Of a stretch of DNA of 28,764 nt, positions 1 through 21,300 are shown piece after piece; position 1 is the first letter of the stretch, and each line of letters begins with the position of its first letter. Both the position numbers and the translations under genes were made by a program. The stretch is from Phoronis ovalis (Eukaryota > Phoronida > Phoronidae), in assembly GCA_028565635.1 (NCBI GenBank), contig JAOXYB010037062.1, positions 1 through 28,764 of the forward strand, given 5' to 3'. Below the pieces are notes generated by a model. That model was not told the DNA's origin. It saw only the letters and a list, made by a program, of their open reading frames with translations, and made no database searches.

Positions 1-156
1 GCCGAATATGAAACCGATCGGGTAAAAACTGAAGCTGTTATCGCGAGACAAAGAAAGTGTTACATACGACAACAACGCCTACACTACGACAATGTGCCCA
101 TCCACCACTATGTGGATGGGCATAAAAAGCCTTGCCAGTTCACAAAGAATATATAA
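1..156 (+). CDS. Possible 3'-terminal coding exon of an upstream gene (partial)
   Basis: Frame 1 is open from the first base to a TAA at 154-156 (51 codons). It uses mixed, GC-richer codons, unlike the AT-rich DNA after it. The encoded segment is basic and polar, with a middle part reading YDNVPIHHYVDGHKKPCQF. An AATAAA lies at 187-192, as expected just after a last exon. I do not recognise the protein. It could be the end of a neighbouring gene on the same strand as RINT1, or a fragment of a mobile element. The window cuts the 5' side, so no splice acceptor can be tested. Confidence 0.35.
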   Translation, partial: AEYETDRVKTEAVIARQRKCYIRQQRLHYDNVPIHHYVDGHKKPCQFTKNI

Positions 157-186
157 CCCCGGAAGGTCTTCCATATAAGCAACTGC

Positions 187-192
187 AATAAA
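187..192 (+). terminator. AATAAA poly(A) signal candidate after the first open frame
   Basis: An exact AATAAA lies 31 bases after the TAA that closes the open frame at 1-156. It supports a 3' end here only if that frame is real; in DNA this AT-rich the hexamer also arises by chance. Confidence 0.25.
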
Positions 193-1599
193 ACTGCTAC
201 AGGAAGAATATTAATATCCACATCAATATTCACATATCTGTTACTAGTACGGTAAGAACTATATTTTATTTTTTATTGCATTAGGACTATTAATTGAAAT
301 CTTTGAATATTTCTATCCTTTAGAATCAAATCTTGTTTTTTAACAATTTCCAGTAAATCTAGGTGTTATGACTGAACCTGGTTTACAGTCAAATACATCA
401 GCAACAAGCAATTATAATGTTCTCCTATATAAGATCATCAAAGCGTGAAGGGGCACTAACATGGGGATTCTCTTTTAACTTTAAAATAAGAACCAGAGAT
501 AGAACTCCACAGCAAATAAGGTTTCAAAATCTGCCCATTCAAAAACATTGAAATTTTGGACTATCAAAAATGTGTGAAAATGTGTCCTTGAGAATATTAC
601 TCACAAATGGATGATCTTTTCTCCACGCTTTTCTTTCTTCTGAAAGTCTTCCTATTGCAATTCCAGACATGGTACTAGTACTACAATGTAAATCTGAATA
701 AATACCTTATCTGAAAAACAGAAACAAAACCTGACAAGTATAAGTAACATAAGTAGATGTAACTATTTTACTTTCACTTTCGTCAATGAGTCATGTGGCC
801 CACAGTCCCAGGGTGAACACTTGCAATATTTTTGATCAGGGCTGCTGCCCCTTTTTTACATAAACTTGGGTAAATCTGTATCCTTTTCTGTACAATAGAT
901 ATAAAATTCAGACCCTCTTTTTATATGCTTTTTTCAATTCCCATCACTTTTCAATGCCAGTTTCTTTGAAATACATACCCCTTTCAGACCGAGATCAGTT
1001 CATTGCGATGAGTTTATTAATTTGACAACTGGATCACTTTTACTGGACCTTCTTTGTGCAGGAATTTTTTTTCACTACCTTTTTATGCCTGTAGTAGGTA
1101 AATATAGACTCTTTCTCATACCAAAATGGACATTAAAACAACCCCTTTTCATACTGGCAAACCTCAAATATGTGATCCACTTGGCAAGGGGGGGAACAGA
1201 TCAGGATTTCTAAAGAGTTGCCACCAAATGGTTTATTTAAGCATGAAAAACAACTTTTTTCAAAATTTCAGCTGGTACATGAGACTATTTCAGCTGGCAG
1301 ATAAGTTTTGTCACATATTCAGCTGTCTGGGAAATTTAAATAAAAGTATCTTTCAGATGAATGAGGAGCAGGTATAGTCTTCCAAGCTACACTAGCAAAT
1401 GGTTTATTTAAGTAACATATACAAAATGTGTTGGTTTGCTATATAAATCCCCCCAAAATTATCCTCATTGGGTCCTCTGTCAGAATAACAGAGAGTTATA
1501 GCTCAAAATCAGAAGATCAGGAGTAAAGGTAGGGTCCCAGGGGTAGGGATATACATGTAGGACAGCAGATATGCCAAGTCGTCAAAACAGAGAGAGGTA

Positions 1600-1775
1600 C
1601 CAGCATGTACCATATCCCCCCCGAACATTTTGAAAATTAAGGTACTGAAATCTGGTGCAATTTGAGCTAAAATTACTATTTTTGGTACGCTTTATTAGTC
1701 AATGACTGGAAAATGGGAAAATCAAATAAATGATCTTACAAGGAGACTTGACATCATTGGGACAGTGTGGGATCA
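1600..1775 (+). repeat. Dispersed repeat, copy A
   Basis: This stretch aligns, with substitutions and small gaps, to 2985-3155 in the same orientation. Shared blocks are a C-rich start, a GCAATTTGAGCTAAAATTA core, GCTTTRTTAG-CAATGAC, and a GACTTGRCATCA end. It is an old interspersed repeat of unknown family. Confidence 0.6.
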
Positions 1776-2488
1776 CATACCATATGATTTCCCTCCCCCG
1801 ACTAATGTAGATGTAGACAATTAGCTTAAAGAATATTTTGTATATAACTATAACTACAAGATATCTACTCCTAACGAGGAATCCAATCAGAGCACAATTA
1901 ACAATCAAAAAAGGTGTGGAAAGTTCTTGAAGAAACTTTCTGACTTGAATCTAAGAGTGGGTGATATTCCTCGAATGCATCACATGTCTTGTTAATACGT
2001 ATGGACACTTGTCCTAGCTCAATTCAAGTCATGTTTCAAGCGGGATCGCGGAAAATGAATGATGACGCCATACAAAACAAAGCACAAGCTGAAATATATG
2101 TTATTGGTGTACTAAGTCTTATTTTCGAATTCAGGTTTTCGAATAACAATCACAAAAGGGTTGTCAGAACTCGGATGCTCACCTATTCGGTTAGACTTTT
2201 CTGTGTAAGAACGATCAAGGACAAATTTAAATTGACAACTCGCGCCGTCTTCTTGTTGAAAATGGAGGCTGTCCTGTGAACGTCCACAACTAAAAGTTGT
2301 TAACGGAAATGCAATTTTAGCATAAAAATATTTTTTAAAATCTAAATAAATATCGTTAGTCATACCACTAAATATTAGTTAAACTGTATACATTGTTTAT
2401 TTAGAATTCTCATCAAAATTAATAGAAGATATTGTTCATTATTTTTTATGATTTTCTTTTCTTAAATATTTTTGTAACAAAATCCAAC

Positions 2489-12588
<10,100 letters not shown>

Positions 12589-13160
12589 AAAAGGGCAGGA
12601 AACAGTGGCTGACCTTGATTGAGTATGCCGATGTATCCCACAGATATCAGTATGAACAGAATGTCATTGTTTCATTCTGGGTCGATGCAACAAGATGGTG
12701 TTTCTAGAAAGCAAAATATTCCCGTAAAACAATTTAGTTGAGTAAATTACATTTTAAATTAGTATTATAGCATTTAATACTGGTTTCTGTGAACTTGTAA
12801 CTTTTTTCTAATACTACTTATGATTTTATTTGTATGTTTTCAAAACAGCCTCATATTGGAGACATGGTTTCCACTAGATTGATATTTCCCCTATGGTGTA
12901 CCTATCACGTGACCGGTCCAAGCGGTGTATGCTGATCGACATACTCAATCAAGTTCACCCAATTATGCTTGATATTACAGCAATAGGCAAAGGTGGCGCT
13001 ACTTGTGCAGTGTATTCTTGTTTAAGTACATTGCATTGAAGTGAGGATAAAGTTTTGCAAATACCTCTAATCATGTATTTGCACTTTAGACAATGTGATT
13101 CCTAAACATTAAGGAGCATCGTCTGTACTTTATTATCTGAAGAATGAAACATGAAATAAA
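12589..13160 (+). other. RINT1 3' UTR (inferred)
   Basis: The DNA after the TAA at 12586-12588 carries no further RINT1-like exon. The first well-placed canonical AATAAA is at 13155-13160. The UTR extent is inferred from that signal only. Confidence 0.5.
13155..13160 (+). terminator. RINT1 poly(A) signal candidate
   Basis: AATAAA lies 567 bases after the stop codon and is followed by T-rich and GT-containing sequence (about 13175-13250), as expected for a downstream element. Confidence 0.5.
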
Positions 13161-14021
13161 AGAAGCATAAAAGATATATTTATCCATCTGGATATTGCTT
13201 TCATCATATCTATCGATGAGTTCTTTGCTGTTCTTTCGTTTATTTCATTTTTCCTTCTTCAAAGTAATTTTTCATCTTTTAAGTGAAGAACCAACTGGGT
13301 ACCCCTTTTCAGTATTCACTATATATATTTATATAATTTAACTAAGTACCTCTTATTACAATGAAATGCTGGTCAAAATAAGAGCAACACATTCTAGAAT
13401 GAGTAATGACTGTGAAATAGATGTGGAAAAATTTAAAAGCATGTTTTTACAAATTTTAGTGATCTACAATGTTCGGAATTCTTACCAAAAAAATTATTTA
13501 TTTGTATTTATTATTATTTAGTAGTCTGATATGCAACATAAAAACTAGACAAATTAGTCTGAACATGTATACTGCCATACTTAACAATGTGATCAATGTT
13601 TAATTGACACAATTATTACAATAGGTGGTGAACCTAGATTGTTTTCTAGCAAAATTGATATATTACAAATAAATACATTCATACAATGATGTTTAAAATC
13701 TTTTGAAGTTCTATACAATCTAAAGAATATCATGATGTTGCTAGTTGGTCATTTTAGTCTTCATCTTTTATAATATTACTATCATGACATATTTATTCAA
13801 AATTTTAATTAACATAATTTAAAAATATGAAATGGTTTTAAAATGTTTAAAGGCTAAATCATCCAATGCTATATAATATTATTTTAATTACTAAAAAATG
13901 ATTAATTTATTACAAAATAAAAATTTATAAAAAGTTAGTACTTGGGGCAATTTGAGTGTAAATAAGTCAGTTTATAAAAAAATGTAACACAAATTTTATT
14001 CAGACTGAGCCCAGTCTACTT

Positions 14022-14099
14022 TTTTGGTTGTTTTTCGCAGTTACTGTTGTCAGGTCAGTTAACTATTTTGGTTGTTTTTTTTCCAAGTTGCTGTTGTCA
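14022..14099. repeat. Direct duplication of a ~31-bp unit
   Basis: TTTTGGTTGTTTTT...GTTACTGTTGTCA at 14022-14052 recurs as TTTTGGTTGTTTTT...GTTGCTGTTGTCA at 14066-14099 with small differences. Local duplication in the intergenic region. Confidence 0.75.
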
Positions 14100-17000
14100 A
14101 CCAAGGTTCACGTTGTTGATGATTTTTAAATGGTGACTTGTAAAAGGTAAAACTAGTTTAAACTAGCTATACAAGTATATATTTCATATCTTTAGTTATA
14201 ATAAATACTTCAGTAACATTGTACAGAATGTTTGCATGATTAGCAACTGTTACAGCTCATTTAGCATCATGTCTAAACTGTTTGATTTTGAAAAGGCAAC
14301 AGTCTACATAAACATCTTTTAAGAACAGGATGAAGTAGGAGGAGAATGCAATTATTTATGAGCATATTGTTTGTAAACAAAATAATATTGAATTTCTCAA
14401 CAATTTTATTTAATGGGACTGATAAGAAAGTAAAGTTGCATATTACAATAATATACCAATTTTATACCATTTTTTTCATGTTCCCCAATTTTGAAGAAAG
14501 AAGAGTTTTAGTGCTAAAGTATTAAATTGTATTTATTATTTACTAGTAATATAAGTGCATTGCAGTACACTTGTAGTGTTAGGAAAATCAACCACAGAAA
14601 CCACTCAAAAACATGTAAAGGCTATCAGCTTTTAATGTTGTTGTAATTATAAATCAACTTACTGTTTTATCATTTATGAATCACCAGTCTAACCTAAAAC
14701 AAATACTTAACACTTTTGATTAGTATATTACAGATTCTCTTTTATCTGTGAAATTTGAGCTTTAATTTTTGAGAAATCATAAGGAAAACACTCTCAAGTC
14801 GAGGGGTGTCCTGAATTTGAGTGCAGTTTCAATGGTGAATCCTTTTATAAAGGAGCCAAGAAGCTTAGCAATAACTAGATCCAATATAAACAGATGAGTT
14901 GTCTGCATTAGATAAATGACTGGTGGGAAATAATTCTAATCTCAAGATTTAAACAGACTCTTTTACAGCATTAAATTTCAAAACACTGCTGGTTCCTTTT
15001 GCAAAGTTGCTTCAAGTGCATGACATGTTCTCTGGTGTTGCACAAACTCACTAATCTTGTAGTAGACATTTTATTAAGAAAGCATGTTTTCCTGTTAAAT
15101 TTATTGCTTTTTATTATAAACTAATTCTATCTAGTATTTTGGCCAAAGATATTTAATTTTTTCCATCCATATAGTATTTGTTCGATCCTTCACCTTTATG
15201 GCTATAAAAAAATAGTAAAGACAAACCTGTTTATGTCTGCTGGCATTTTAAAACCCATTTCTATGTTAATTCATTGAACCAAGTTAATGTATAAAACAGT
15301 AATTTTTTGCATATACAGTAATCCTCTAAAAAGGAGAAAGCACTAGTTTTGCTTTACCAGGAGTGCAGATTGTTGTTTGCTGGTTAACAATTAGTAAAAC
15401 TTTTAAAATTCTCTTCTTAGTGTGATGCACACTCATGAGATGCTTCTAGCAGTTATAATCTTCTAATACCATACTTATTGTGTCCGCTTTAGGCCTATTT
15501 AAGAATAAGTTTTAATAGTGTCCAACAGCAAATTTATTGCATTTTTATTGCCTTTGGTTCACTCCCTGTTGGCTTCTTGGAGGAAAAGAGGCAAACTTTC
15601 AAGTCCTCAGAAAGGTAGACAAATATATCATGATGTTAATATATTGTTAGTTTACAATTTACTCATTTCTTCACTTTAGGAATGAACATGAAAGTATATA
15701 AAATCAAATTTTGTGGCTTGTAAAAATAATCTTTCTTAGCAAGTTTAGACAGGTGGCATCTTTTAAAGAGCAAAAAAATCCCAAAGCAGTGACTGAGCAA
15801 ACAGGATTTATATTTTTGGTGGAATAAATTCTTCTATTGGAGAATAAAGGTAGGAGTACTGTGAAGCATCTTCAGCACATATTTGGCATCTAATACACTC
15901 TTCTCATGCATGCTGTTCGAATCTCCCCCCAATACTACCAGGCATACATTCAATACAAATTACTCTAAACTTGTCAAAATTAAAAATAATTGTTAGGTTT
16001 AGAATTTTTTCCTGTTGATATATATATATAGTATACATGTACTCAAAAGGTTGTTTTTCATAAAATTTTGTTTCCTGATTTTTAAAAGTCGGATAAACCT
16101 TTATTTATAGTGTAATTGATTGATAGTTTGCACCTGTATAAAAACAGGAAGTTGAGGGTAGATCAACTGATGGAATAGCTAGCTGTGAGAAGATAAAGTT
16201 ACTATTAGGAGTTTGATGATGTTGTTTACCCACATAAAACAATTGTATACCTAGATTGCACACACAAAGTAACAATACCAGCTTGTTGAGCTTGACATAA
16301 CTTTGTTTTATATTTTAAAAAACAATAATACAACGCATCACTAAAAGCGGCAAAAGCGATGAGAACAGAAATGCAATCTAATTGTATAGTGTAAATCTAG
16401 TTGACACCGATTCAGCAATTATTAAAATTCTAAAAATTCTAGCATTACATGTATGTCGGTATAAAATGCTGTAACAAAACTTAACATTGGTCAGAAAAAT
16501 AAAATGACAATATAAAACTGGAGGGTACTGAAAGCACACACAGTAAAATTGTCAGTATACACGAGGTTACTTTATAGTTTTTAATCAAAAAACGATGTAT
16601 GTACACTTCACTAAATTACTAGATTTTAGTGGCTTTCAGATTGTAAATTTAAGAGCTCAAATTGAATAGAGATGTTCTGTTTACGATAATAAATCTAATA
16701 TGTAACACAAATGCATATATAACAACACCATTAACATTTACAACACAAATATACATAAAATTTGCAATTATATATAATAGAATGTTATACAGTTTCATAA
16801 ATTAAAATGCTCTTCTGATGTGTAACAATCAGTTTAGCTTTCTCTTCGACATAATTTTACTATTTCCGAACTGAGAGAAACACATTTTACACTTGGAATG
16901 ATCAAATAAATTACATATTAATATAATTACATTCACCGATTAATTTTAAAATATCTTCATTTAATATTTGCCTGCATATGTAACAGTTGTGCAATAAAAT

Positions 17001-17318
17001 AAAGAATTTCACAATTAAATTGTGTGCGCCAAGCATTATATAAACAGGATATGTATCTATAATTATCTGCAGTTCCCTAACACATCATATATGTCTACCA
17101 ATTCAACTGAAAATAAATAGTTTCTGGATATCTGTTCATAAGACACAGGCAAATACAAATAAGACATTTGAATTATAATACTATAGTACCTCACTTTATC
17201 TCTGAGGAATAAAACTTTCAATGCATAATTTCTCTTTCTTTACAAATAAATAATGTATAAAAGATACAACTATGTACAAACTTGATGTTCTTTTGGAAGC
17301 AAAATATACAAATATAGT

Positions 17319-17324
17319 TTTATT
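17319..17324 (-). terminator. Poly(A) signal candidate of the neuregulin-like gene
   Basis: TTTATT on the + strand reads AATAAA on the minus strand, 443 bases past the stop codon, with T-rich minus-strand sequence after it. It is the first such hexamer after the stop that I noted; further ones lie as low as 13497-13512, so longer 3' UTRs are possible. Confidence 0.35.
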
Positions 17325-17766
17325 CAATCAATAAAAATGATGACACATTGTGTTTTCTCTGCAATCAGATCAGAAATTTTGTGTGTGTTAACTATTATAG
17401 TTCACCTTGATGCATGACAAAATGAGATTAAAAGTAGTTTTGAAAGATTGCAAAGGAAACACAAAAACATACAAGATAATGGAAATATTTAAATATAACA
17501 TATTATATAAAACATGGCTACTTCGGGCATTTCATTGGCATTACTGACAAACAAATTATACAAAATGGAAACTTTACTTTCCACAAAATTTAACAAACCA
17601 TATAGCAAATTTGAAACCGCAATGACAAGCATGTGCCAGGAATTTGTTTTAATACTGGCCAAGCAAAGCATTTTTGTGTTCCGAAGGCAGAAAATAAAAA
17701 CAATAATTTTCAGCCATTTGAATTTTATCCAATCAAATAGCAACAGTCATATGATCAGTGTTTTAA

Positions 17767-18357
17767 TTAAGAATCAATTATCAGCGGTGCGTGTTGTTCA
17801 GCCTTGGCAAGTTCGTCCTCATGATGAGCTTTATGAATACTGTTTTCCCTTATATGAACAATGTCTCCATTTTCATTCCCAGATGATTGTTTGGGATCGA
17901 TTTTCAACATTTCAACAGTCTCAATGTTCACAATTTTGGGGCTATCTATTTCATCTAAACCAGCAAGAGAGTCATTAGAAGTCCCAACCTCATCATTGTC
18001 ATATAAGCTCGTGTTATCCTCATTGCTTGTACCATGAACACGATGTCTGCTCCCAGGAGAGTTTTCATTGCTACGAGGGGAGCCATTATAGGATTCCGTT
18101 TTTGAGCTCTGTGATGGCACATCAGGATCAAATTCTTCATCATGGCGTGGGCCAGAAACTGAATTGTCAGCAATATCATCAAAGCTAGCACCTGGTGTAT
18201 GGGACACTGCTGACAAACGACTGCGTGATATACGACGGCCAGATTCGGTGGACAGGAGACGGCGTTCTTTAGGGTGTGCTCGTAAGAAAGGTTCTGCTTG
18301 CGGTATAAAATCACTAAGATCTACTGGACCTATCTGCACTGGTTCTGTTTGCGTCAT
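17767..18357 (-). CDS. Neuregulin-like: last coding exon, most of the cytoplasmic tail
   Basis: The exon opens in phase 0 after ATTTTTAG and encodes 196 residues to a stop. It is polar and rich in Ser, Asp, Glu and Asn, so probably disordered. A basic Ser cluster, SGRRISRSRLSAVS, contains an R-R-x-S protein kinase A-type consensus. The end reads HAPLIIDS. Its first codon is ATG, but similarity of the preceding exons and phase agreement show it is a downstream exon rather than a separate gene. Beyond the juxtamembrane part the tail does not obviously align with vertebrate NRG tails. Confidence 0.85.
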   Translation of the reverse strand: MTQTEPVQIGPVDLSDFIPQAEPFLRAHPKERRLLSTESGRRISRSRLSAVSHTPGASFDDIADNSVSGPRHDEEFDPDVPSQSSKTESYNGSPRSNENSPGSRHRVHGTSNEDNTSLYDNDEVGTSNDSLAGLDEIDSPKIVNIETVEMLKIDPKQSSGNENGDIVHIRENSIHKAHHEDELAKAEQHAPLIIDS

Positions 18358-21300
18358 CTAAAAATACACAAATACAATTGCTTATTAATTTGTAGTTAAT
18401 TTCTAGAACTATGACATAACATCTAAATGTGCTATATGCCTGAACTTGCATGTTTTTTTTTCGAATTTGTTTTTTATCAGTGTGGAATATGGTTTTAGTA
18501 TTTTTTTCAAAATGCTAGTAGTAATGGGGTTCCACACTTTAATATTAAATTAACTTAGAAATCAAAAGTTCTCAGAATTGGCATTAATCCATCTGAAAGT
18601 AGACTGCACTTATTAGAAATCTATAAAGGGAAACCACTGTTATTAGAGCCCTAGATTCAATCAAGGGAACTGAAAAGATTATGCCAACCATGTGTAACTA
18701 AGCTTTAGGAATTAAATGCTTTATCAGATATTGAAAGGGAATTAAATTTATAAAGTTTACTGTGCATCTGATTTAAAACTTAGGGATCACCACAAAAAAG
18801 GAAATATCATATAGAAAAGCCTAATAATTCAAAGTTATTTTTAAACATAGGTTAAAACAAAGGATACATTAATACCATACTGTTAAGTGTTATAAAAGTT
18901 GGAAACATTCAAACATTCAGATTTTTTTTTTTTAATTTAAATCTTTCAGAACATTTATTTGAATTATGCAGTGACAAAATTATGTTACTACAGCAACTTC
19001 TTCTAATTTACTGACCAGACAGTTAACCTGGGTGGGGTTCATGTTATACATTCTCCACAGAAACCCTTATGCAACTTCATATGTTACAGGCAGGTAACAA
19101 ATTGGAAAGATAGTGAAAAACATGAAGTTAGAACACATCCTGTGACTATCTTATAAAATTAGCATCATTACAAGAGTTATTAAATCCAATCTTTGTAACA
19201 TTAATTTACCTGCTTATCACCTTTGAATGATACGCTATACTGAAAATGCATTAAAGCATGTATATACTAGTCTAACATACTTAACATAAAACAATTCTGT
19301 AGAAGTCATCTACAACAGATGTGTAATTCACGCAACATCCAAAATGTCTCACAAAATATTCCATTGATATTTGTATTTTGGTTCAGTTTTTTTTTTCAGC
19401 ACTAACCATTTATTTCAGGTTCTTAAATTTAGTGATAGGCTGCTAACCAAAAGGTGAATAGTTCAATTTCAATACTTGTTCAAAATATCTTTCACTGAAT
19501 TTTTTTAAAATTTTAACTGAAATCATCTTAAAGAAACACACAATTTGTTACTTTTAATTTTGGATCAAACTCCAGCTCCTTTTAGGACTGCAAGTTTTTG
19601 AGTTAAACTTTAAAAACATACTGGTATAATACTAGACTGACATTAGTGATTAGAAACATAAATTGGAATTTATAAATTTAGCAATGCATACATAGTTCCT
19701 ACAATAAACTGAACTCCCTCCGTTATGTGCTTATTAACAATACACTAGCATATACTGTACATGTCTATGTGATATACTTATGTCTGTGGGTTATAATGTG
19801 TTAGGTTTTAACTTCAAAAGAAAATTAAGTATTTAGAAAATACTTTTGAATTACTTGATATATATTTTAATTATCTAATAATAACAGTGCTGATTAATAT
19901 TCAGTGTCCTCTACAAAAAAATTATACTTGTTCAAGGCACCAATGAACTTCAGTACATAAACCATATATTATTTATGAAAATTTTGTCTATCCATGTTTG
20001 GGATTTACATAAATATTATAATTGGCCCTGGAACATGTATACACTATTTTATGGAGAACACCAATATTAGTCCAGTATATTACGTGTACGTTACTTATAT
20101 AACCAATAATATGATACTTACACTACAGGCTCTTTGCACAAGCGGTCGCATACTGATGACTTGCGCGGGTCCAGTGCGTGGGTGATCAACATCATCGTCA
20201 CATCTAACATAGTTGCTAAAATTTATACGTTCTTGTTCATGCATTTTTCTTTGTTTGCCTTTTTTCCTGAAAACATTTTTATAGGAATATAGACAATATA
20301 TTCAAGTTAAAAAATGAACAGTTTAATAACTAGTCAGTAATTTAATTTAATGTTGATTTTCCAAAATTCATGGATTGTACATGACTTGTTCTGACACCAA
20401 AATATTTGCATCTGATATCAGTTAAAATTTTTGAAAGGAAAGATGTAAAAATACGTAATAAATTACCAACAATAATGATATCTGACTATCAAAATCAATA
20501 CATTTTTTTTCCATATTCTTACCAGGATAAAAACCATCCAACCAGCACTATAGAAAGTAAAACAACAACACCAATACAAATGCCCAAAATTGTTATAGTT
20601 CTGTCTTTGTTCTTTAAGTCTTCCATGATTTTATCTAAAATAGTAGAAATAAAATCGTAAGTTCATATACCTGGCAAGCAAAGACATTACCAGAAATAAT
20701 CGTTATAATATACCAGCTTCATCAGCTGCATTTTAAGTACCAGTTAAAAAAATCATTTGGAAACTATAAAGGATAACTATCACTTGCCAGACTTTCACAC
20801 AACTTCGATGGGAAAATTTAAAAACACCAAATACAGACCCATGTTGTCATTTTTTGGTTCCTTTACTTCAATATTTTAAATTAAGGTGGTTAGTCCTGTT
20901 CGCGGGGATAATTTTGGGAGGTAATTGAAGACTTATATAAGTATACATTTTTGGGTACTAATAATATGAAGATCTTGAAACATTATTTTCCTTGTTTGTC
21001 TAATGGGTGAAAACACACTTTTTTCAAAACAAACTTTTCAAAAATACAAGTCCCAAACCCCTATAGATGCAAAGTTGAAACTATGCTAAAGTTTACTTTC
21101 AACAGTTTCTCAAATTTTTTAAATTTTGCTCCATTTTTAAATGATGTGCTTTTTAACATATGGATGTATGCAAAACAAAATTTTCTGGCTAGCAAACAAA
21201 ATGAAGTTTGAAGGAACAAAACTTTTGAATAAAGCAAAATTTTAAAAATATGAAATATACATTTCGAGATTACATTTTAAAGCTAATTTTGGCAAAGTTT

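Larger units (their letters stand above)
157..2488. other. Intergenic region upstream of RINT1
   Basis: No convincing coding exon was seen; the short open frames here lack composition or homology support. Contents noted: a perfect 17-base direct repeat (1225-1241 and 1396-1412, spacing 171), three CAGCTG-containing short repeats near 1266-1325, and a diverged dispersed repeat at about 1600-1775. From roughly 2030 to 2290 the sequence is less AT-rich and has CpG-containing motifs (GATCGCGGAAAA, TGACGCCA, CTCGCGCCGTC). That stretch is the likeliest core promoter and 5' UTR region for RINT1. No TATA box is evident close to the start codon. Confidence 0.5.
13161..17766. other. Convergent intergenic region and minus-strand 3' UTR
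   Basis: About 4.6 kb of very AT-rich DNA separates the RINT1 poly(A) candidate from the stop codon of the neuregulin-like gene. No coding exon is supported on either strand; the open frames at 17489-17743 (-) and 17514-17978 (+) are shadows. An unknown part is transcribed from the minus strand as 3' UTR. Contents noted: a ~31-base direct duplication at 14022-14099 and a short TA run near 16018-16032. Minus-strand AATAAA hexamers lie at 17319-17324 and at several lower positions. Confidence 0.6.

Noticed and set aside
17514-17978. Plus-strand 154-codon open frame
   Set aside because: It is antisense to the end of the tail exon and 3' UTR, with no recognisable domain and AT-driven composition.
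17955-18314. Minus-strand 119-codon open frame
   Set aside because: It overlaps the neuregulin-like tail exon in another frame; the tail frame is the one supported by splice phase.
17767-18357. Tail exon as a separate single-exon gene starting at its ATG
   Set aside because: A splice acceptor lies immediately before the ATG, and the phase 0 junction with the juxtamembrane exon gives a continuous neuregulin-type tail.
18164-18361. Plus-strand frame antisense to the tail start
   Set aside because: Shadow of the tail exon.
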